Both the position numbers and the translations under genes were made by a program. Positions 6,456 through 7,597 of a stretch of DNA of 7,597 bases are shown here, piece after piece. This DNA is from QPJE01 sp051747745. Its GTDB lineage: Bacteria > Bacillota > Halanaerobiia > Halanaerobiales > Halanaerobiaceae. Under the pieces are notes generated by a model, which was given only the letters and a program-made list of their open reading frames with translations, made no database searches and was not told the DNA's origin. Where the stretch lies: assembly GCA_051747745.1 (NCBI GenBank), contig JBNJGL010000077.1, forward strand, positions 1 through 7,597, given 5' to 3'. How positions within the stretch are numbered: position 1 is the stretch's first letter; each line of letters begins with the position of its first letter.

Positions 6456-6926
6456 ATGCTTACACTTAAAATACCAAAATTTAAAGATCTGGAAGTTGAC
6501 ACAATAGTTTTTGATTTAAACGGCACTATTGCCTGTGATGGAGAACTTATCACAGGAGTTACAGTCGGGATTAATAGACTTGCGGATGATTTTAAAATTT
6601 ATGTGCTGACAGCCGATACCTTTGGTACTGCAGAAACACTGCTGGCAGATTTAAATGCTGAACTGGAAGTTATAGACTCCGACAGTGGAAGTGAATACAA
6701 ATATAATTTTGTAAAAAAGCTGGGCAGCAGCCGGGTTATTGCTGTTGGAAATGGAAACAATGATGCAAAAATGCTGAAAGAATCAGAGCTGGGTATAGCT
6801 GTTATAGGTTCAGAAGGAGCGGCATTTAATGCCCTGCAGAATGCAGATCTGGTTACAAAAGATATTATTGATGTGCTGGATATCATCTCAAAACCACGCC
6901 GACTTAAAGCATCACTGCGCAGATAA
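6456..6926 (+). CDS. HAD-family hydrolase, 'soluble P-type ATPase' type (COG4087-like)
   Basis: A 156-residue cytoplasmic protein resembling the catalytic core of P-type ATPases without membrane parts. HAD motif I is FDLNGT with nucleophile Asp20; motif II is LTADT (Thr52); a Lys-rich stretch at 82-88 supplies the motif III Lys; motif IV is GNGNND (98-103). SELGIAVIGSEGAA (110-123) is typical of the COG4087 group. Motif I has Asn22 where most HAD phosphatases have the acid/base Asp, so fast dephosphorylation is unlikely; P-type ATPases have Lys at that place. Substrate and physiological role are unknown. ATG 6456 has GGAGG (6444-6448) 7 nt upstream. No convincing promoter was found in the long AT-rich upstream region. 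It is complete and is not a fragment of the ATPase at 1400-4081. Confidence 0.88.
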   Translation: MLTLKIPKFKDLEVDTIVFDLNGTIACDGELITGVTVGINRLADDFKIYVLTADTFGTAETLLADLNAELEVIDSDSGSEYKYNFVKKLGSSRVIAVGNGNNDAKMLKESELGIAVIGSEGAAFNALQNADLVTKDIIDVLDIISKPRRLKASLRR

Positions 6927-7084
6927 ATAATGATGTTAGAGGTTAAAGATTGCTGTATTTCTCATTATATTGTTTAAGTAAGGGTAAATCATTTTCTTTT
7001 CCAGTCTGCTGAAAAGCTGCAGATCGGTTAAAAATTCTAAAATCTGGCCGAAGAAGAGGATATTAATTTTTCTGCAGACTATAA

Positions 7085-7113
7085 TTGACATATGTTCATT
7101 AATATATTATAAT
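7085..7113 (+). promoter_or_regulatory. perfect-consensus promoter for the FAD oxidoreductase gene
   Basis: TTGACA (7085-7090) and TATAAT (7108-7113) match consensus at all 12 positions with the ideal 17-bp spacer. Transcription should start near 7120, about 40 nt before the GTG start. Confidence 0.85.
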
Positions 7114-7145
7114 ATATATCGTAAATATTGAATATAATATATTAA
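7099..7145. promoter_or_regulatory. 12-bp inverted repeat overlapping the -10 box
   Basis: TTAATATATTAT (7099-7110) and ATAATATATTAA (7134-7145) are perfect reverse complements separated by 23 bp. The left arm covers part of the -10 and the right arm lies downstream of the start site, a layout suited to repression. The sequence is pure A+T, so chance symmetry is a real alternative. Confidence 0.4.
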
Positions 7146-7159
7146 GTGGAGTGATAATA

Positions 7160-7597
7160 GTGGAAAAACATGATATTTTAATTCTGGGTGGAGGCCCTGC
7201 TGCAATAACCATGGTAAAAAATATGAAGGGGAAAAGGGACACAGCTGTTATTCGTCCTGAAGATCATTCGATGATCTACTGTGCTATGCCGTATGTTATT
7301 GAAGGCCTGCTTCCATATGAAAAAACTTTAAAAACAGATGATCTGGTTACAGATACAGGTGCTGAACTGATTAGAGATACAGCAGAGGCGGTTGATTTTG
7401 AAAAAAAGATAGTTAAAACAGCCGATGGATCAGAATATGGATATAATGAGCTGGTAATTGCAACTGGCGCAAATCCAATTCTCCCTCCAATCAGTGGTGC
7501 AGATCTAAAGCAGGTTACTACATTTAAAACAGAAGAAGATCTGGAGATGATACTGGAGCTGGTTGATTCCGGAATTGATAGTGCTGCAGTTGTGGGA
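7160..7597 (+). CDS. FAD/NAD(P)-dependent disulfide-type oxidoreductase, CoA-disulfide-reductase-like (3' end beyond window)
   Basis: The first 146 codons of a pyridine nucleotide-disulfide oxidoreductase. The N-terminal FAD-binding fold shows ILGGGPAA (8-15) as the dinucleotide loop. IYCAMPYVIEG (39-49) places Cys41 where CoA-disulfide reductases and NADH oxidases carry their single redox-active cysteine. ATGANP (101-106) is the second FAD motif, and AAVVG at the window edge begins the NAD(P)-binding fold. It probably reduces CoA disulfide, persulfide or oxygen using NAD(P)H; which one cannot be decided without the C-terminal half. Start GTG 7160 has GGAGTG (7148-7153) 6 nt upstream. It is transcribed from its own strong promoter with an operator-like repeat, so redox or sulfur control is possible. 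It continues past position 7597. Confidence 0.88.
   Translation, partial: MEKHDILILGGGPAAITMVKNMKGKRDTAVIRPEDHSMIYCAMPYVIEGLLPYEKTLKTDDLVTDTGAELIRDTAEAVDFEKKIVKTADGSEYGYNELVIATGANPILPPISGADLKQVTTFKTEEDLEMILELVDSGIDSAAVVG

Noticed and set aside
6456..6926. HAD gene as a broken fragment of the P-type ATPase
   Set aside because: It has its own GGAGG site and start codon, all HAD motifs in order, and matches a known family of small soluble proteins over its full length.

Overview
The window is AT-rich bacterial DNA. The plus-strand genes have purine-rich coding strands, strong GGAGG-type ribosome binding sites and several TTG/GTG starts. The gene set (RtcB ligase, P2A-type ATPase, ArsM with a Cys-rich head, YwbE, COG4087-type HAD protein, CoA-disulfide-reductase-like flavoprotein) fits a low-GC, probably anaerobic Firmicute. 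A Halanaerobiales/Clostridia-like host is my guess from overall look, not a demonstrated assignment.

Layout, left to right. Positions 1-39 may be the tail of an upstream gene, followed by a strong intrinsic terminator (49-107). A promoter with an extended -10 drives an RtcB-type RNA ligase gene. After 79 nt comes a P2A (Ca2+-type) ATPase gene, whose real start is probably TTG 1400, not the upstream ATG 1325. Next are arsM (arsenite S-adenosylmethionine methyltransferase) with its own promoter and a 7+7 bp operator-like inverted repeat, and a separately promoted ArsR-type repressor gene. A small ywbE-family gene follows, then 626 bp without an intact gene that may hold a decayed minus-strand gene. 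A HAD-family 'soluble P-type ATPase' follows. The window ends inside a FAD/NAD(P)-dependent disulfide-type oxidoreductase gene, which has a perfect-consensus promoter overlapped by a 12-bp inverted repeat.

The most striking unexplained structure is a 36-bp palindromic element present three times (1329-1364, 4114-4149, 5852-5887). Each copy lies 8-32 nt after a stop codon. Copies 2 and 3 are exact reverse complements of one another. No copy has the tight U-tract of a normal terminator, and copy 1 has created a false N-terminal extension of the ATPase reading frame.

Functional links: arsR and arsM form a dispersed arsenic-response pair, and similar TAATCG sequences at both promoters suggest co-regulation. 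The ATPase keeps the site-II Ca2+ ligands but has Lys and Ile at site-I positions, pointing to one-ion transport. RtcB, YwbE and the HAD protein look like ordinary single genes with no clear connection to their neighbours. I see no CRISPR array, tRNA, rRNA or intact mobile element.
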